Under the pieces are notes generated by a model. The model was given only the letters and a program-made list of their open reading frames with translations, did no database searches and had not been told where the DNA came from. A stretch of DNA of 7,891 nt, from the NCBI GenBank assembly GCA_002254595.1, contig NJEH01000038.1, forward strand, positions 1 through 7,891, given 5' to 3'. Of this stretch, positions 6,625 through 7,891 are shown in pieces. The DNA is from Thermofilum sp. ex4484_15. Its GTDB lineage: Archaea > Thermoproteota > Thermoprotei > Thermofilales > EX4484-15. Within the stretch, counting starts at the first letter, position 1. Every line of letters begins with the position of its first letter. The translations under genes were made by a program, and so were the position numbers.

Positions 6625-7326
6625 TTAGGGGTCGAGTAAACCTACTACCATTAAGTGCTGGTTAACCTCCCTAATAGCTTCCAGTAAGGTAGCATGGGAA
6701 TAGGATTGCGTAGGCCCTATTACCATAACTACGAATACCTTATCTCCTATATTCCATTGAGCTATACCCGCATATAGCGTCTCGCCTAGATACGCCTCCG
6801 CGAAGTTGATCTCTAAGCCGTAAGCCCTTAAGAGGCCTTCAAGCCATTCTACTTTAGCCCCATAACCCTCCTCGAATTGGGCTTTAGTTACATTAAGGCT
6901 CTTAGCGAACTTTACCGCGTCCCTTACGGAACTACAGTCTACTACACCGGCGAAAATACGTTGATTTTCATTAGACCAGGAACCGGTGTACTCGGCGTCT
7001 ATTTTAACGCCGTAAAGGCCTTCGTCGGAAGCTATGCCTGCCTTACTCACCAAACTAGCGCTTAAGCCGTGAAGTAGTAAGGTCCTAGGTAGGAGTTTAG
7101 TTACGTTTAATTTAACTGGCCGGAATACTATCCTAGCTACTTCCTCCTTAGGTATCTCTAAGGTACCGTTATTTAACTTAATTTTAACCCTACGTAAATC
7201 GACGCTTACCACGGTCCCCGCTAACTTCCTACCGTCGACGAGGATTACCTTATCAGCGTAAACTATATGGGTCGTAAGCAAGGCCAACGTTAAGGCCGAT
7301 ATTAGAAGTAAGGTTCTACCCGACAT
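6625..7326 (-). CDS. Secreted protein with SH3/Sm-like N-terminal segment, unknown function
   Basis: The protein has 233 residues. A signal peptide covers 1-24 (GRT, hydrophobic run, VYA|DK). Residues 26-67 follow the pattern of small SH3/Sm-like barrels that sense or tether polymers: VILVDGRKLAGTVVSVD, then VKIKLNNGTLEIPKEEVARIVF. The remaining part is an alpha/beta domain of about 150 residues (RIFAGVVDCSSVRDAVKFAKSL, VEWLEGLLRAYGL, DKVFVVMVIGP, SHATLLEAIREVNQHL) that I do not recognise. Three N-glycosylation sequons (one NGT, two NVT) agree with an outside location. There is no C-terminal membrane anchor and no lipobox. The ATG start at 7326 follows GGGGTGA. It is divergent from the DUF998 gene and convergent with the glycosyltransferase gene, so it is probably transcribed alone. 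The secretion call is firm; the SH3/Sm-like call is tentative. Confidence 0.78.
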   Translation of the reverse strand: MSGRTLLLISALTLALLTTHIVYADKVILVDGRKLAGTVVSVDLRRVKIKLNNGTLEIPKEEVARIVFRPVKLNVTKLLPRTLLLHGLSASLVSKAGIASDEGLYGVKIDAEYTGSWSNENQRIFAGVVDCSSVRDAVKFAKSLNVTKAQFEEGYGAKVEWLEGLLRAYGLEINFAEAYLGETLYAGIAQWNIGDKVFVVMVIGPTQSYSHATLLEAIREVNQHLMVVGLLDP

Positions 7327-7335
7327 ACTTCTTCA

Positions 7336-7365
7336 CCCCTTAAATGGGGAGTTTAGGGGATTTAA
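7336..7365. repeat. GGGGA-type short repeats at the promoter of the secreted-protein gene
   Basis: A near-palindrome CCCCTTAAATGGGG (7336-7349) is followed by two direct copies, GGGGAGTTTA (7346-7355) and GGGGATTTAA (7356-7365), set exactly 10 bases apart. They lie between and over the TATA box and the expected transcription start of the minus-strand gene, where archaeal repressors bind. Regulation is inferred from position only. Confidence 0.35.
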
Positions 7366-7368
7366 GTA
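7361..7368 (-). promoter_or_regulatory. TATA box, secreted-protein gene
   Basis: The minus strand reads TACTTAAA. Transcription would start near 7338, giving a leader of about a dozen bases that contains GGTGA before the ATG at 7326. Confidence 0.45.
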
Positions 7369-7393
7369 TTACGGAAAGCAGTACCTTCGTTAA

Positions 7394-7402
7394 CTTTTTA
7401 AC
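7394..7402 (+). promoter_or_regulatory. TATA box, DUF998 gene
   Basis: CTTTTTAAC would start transcription near 7425, leaving a leader of about 17 bases with GGGGATGA (7430-7437) ahead of the ATG at 7442. Confidence 0.42.
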
Positions 7403-7441
7403 TCTTAAGTTGAGAGATGGTAGGTTATAGGGGATGAACGG

Positions 7442-7891
7442 ATGAAATATTATGATGTCGGGGCCCTATCCTTAGGTTTAACCTCCATCCTATTGCCGTT
7501 AGGCCTTATAGCCCTATCGGCGTACTTATACCCTAACTTTAACTTATATTATAACGCCCTTAGCGATTTAGGAAACCCCTTAACGAGTAACGTAGCCCCT
7601 ATTTTTAACTTAGCCTTAACCGTATGCGGCTTCACTATGGGCTTATATTCCTTCCGTTACTTAGTTAAGGTAAGTAAAGCTATAGCGTACCTATTGCTAA
7701 TAACGTCCTTCAACTTAATACTCATAGGGACCTTCAACGAATCCTACGATAAGTTCTTACATTTACATTTCTTAACTTCCGTAACCTTCTTCTCCTTACT
7801 AGCATCCTTCCTCATAAGTTTCTGTTTATTAAGGAGGGACATCATCCCTTCGCTACCCCTCGTAGCTAGCATCCTAGCTTGGCTACTTCAC
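7442..7891 (+). CDS. DUF998-type multispan membrane protein, C-terminus cut by window edge
   Basis: The first 150 residues are present and the frame is open to the right edge. The start is ATG at 7442 behind GGGGATGA. About five hydrophobic helices are visible, at roughly 8-30, 52-70, 78-98, 108-130 and 134-150. Between the first two lies YYNALSDLGNP (36-46) followed by APIFN (52-56), the signature of the DUF998 family; IGTFNES and the following HLHFLTS also fit its pattern. The family consists of small integral membrane proteins whose biochemical role is not established. There is no cleavable signal. The remaining part would be expected to hold one more helix or so. It is divergent from the secreted-protein gene, with 115 bases of shared promoter region. 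The family call is fairly secure from the loop motif; no function is assigned. Confidence 0.8.
   Translation, partial: MKYYDVGALSLGLTSILLPLGLIALSAYLYPNFNLYYNALSDLGNPLTSNVAPIFNLALTVCGFTMGLYSFRYLVKVSKAIAYLLLITSFNLILIGTFNESYDKFLHLHFLTSVTFFSLLASFLISFCLLRRDIIPSLPLVASILAWLLH

Noticed and set aside
7434..7445. Tiny upstream frame ATG AAC GGA TGA overlapping the DUF998 start
   Set aside because: It has three codons and its ATG falls within the ribosome-binding region; it is most simply a chance occurrence.
1..7891. tRNA or rRNA genes, CRISPR repeats, insertion sequences, long direct repeats
   Set aside because: Both strands were scanned by eye and none was found. Gaps between genes are all shorter than about 170 bases and are accounted for by promoters, terminators and leaders.

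Overview
The window looks like a chromosomal segment of a thermophilic archaeon, most likely from the Thermoproteota (crenarchaeal side). The signs are Arg codons that are mostly AGG/AGA, heavy use of ATA, GTA and TTA, AT-rich archaeal TATA boxes about 25-28 bases upstream of starts, a mix of leaderless and GGTG/GGGG-led genes, short or overlapping gene junctions, and a fused Nnr protein. No rRNA, tRNA, CRISPR array, insertion sequence or phage gene was seen, and the lineage cannot be fixed from this sequence alone.

Left part (1-1206, minus strand): two overlapping genes, a P-loop kinase of the thymidylate-kinase type followed by a protein with a nucleotidyltransferase-fold motif that runs off the left edge. 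The kinase frame is open and carries an intact P-loop, but it has no ATG, GTG or TTG upstream of that P-loop. The best start is an ACG behind a ribosome-binding-like GAGGGG.

Middle left (1371-3248): a small secreted protein of unknown family and a flavin reductase-like FMN protein, both on the plus strand. They converge on a minus-strand GH130-type glycoside phosphorylase/hydrolase. That gene is broken into pieces in three reading frames and is called here as a pseudogene; its 3' end overlaps the flavin protein gene by 9 bases.

Middle right (3371-6590): nnr (bifunctional NAD(P)H-hydrate repair enzyme) and a class I SAM methyltransferase form a probable minus-strand operon. A family 2 glycosyltransferase is transcribed divergently from nnr across a 72-base gap that holds an inverted repeat.

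Right part (6625-7891): a secreted protein with a short SH3/Sm-like beta segment (minus) lies divergent from a DUF998-type multispan membrane protein (plus) cut by the right edge.

The genes do not form one clear pathway. Nnr is housekeeping metabolite repair. The glycosyltransferase, the methyltransferase, the kinase/nucleotidyltransferase pair and the decayed GH130 gene would fit surface-glycan metabolism, and both secreted proteins carry N-glycosylation sequons, but this link is inference. No complete new system was found. The points most worth checking are the kinase start codon, the three frame breaks in the GH130 gene, and the kinase/nucleotidyltransferase pair.
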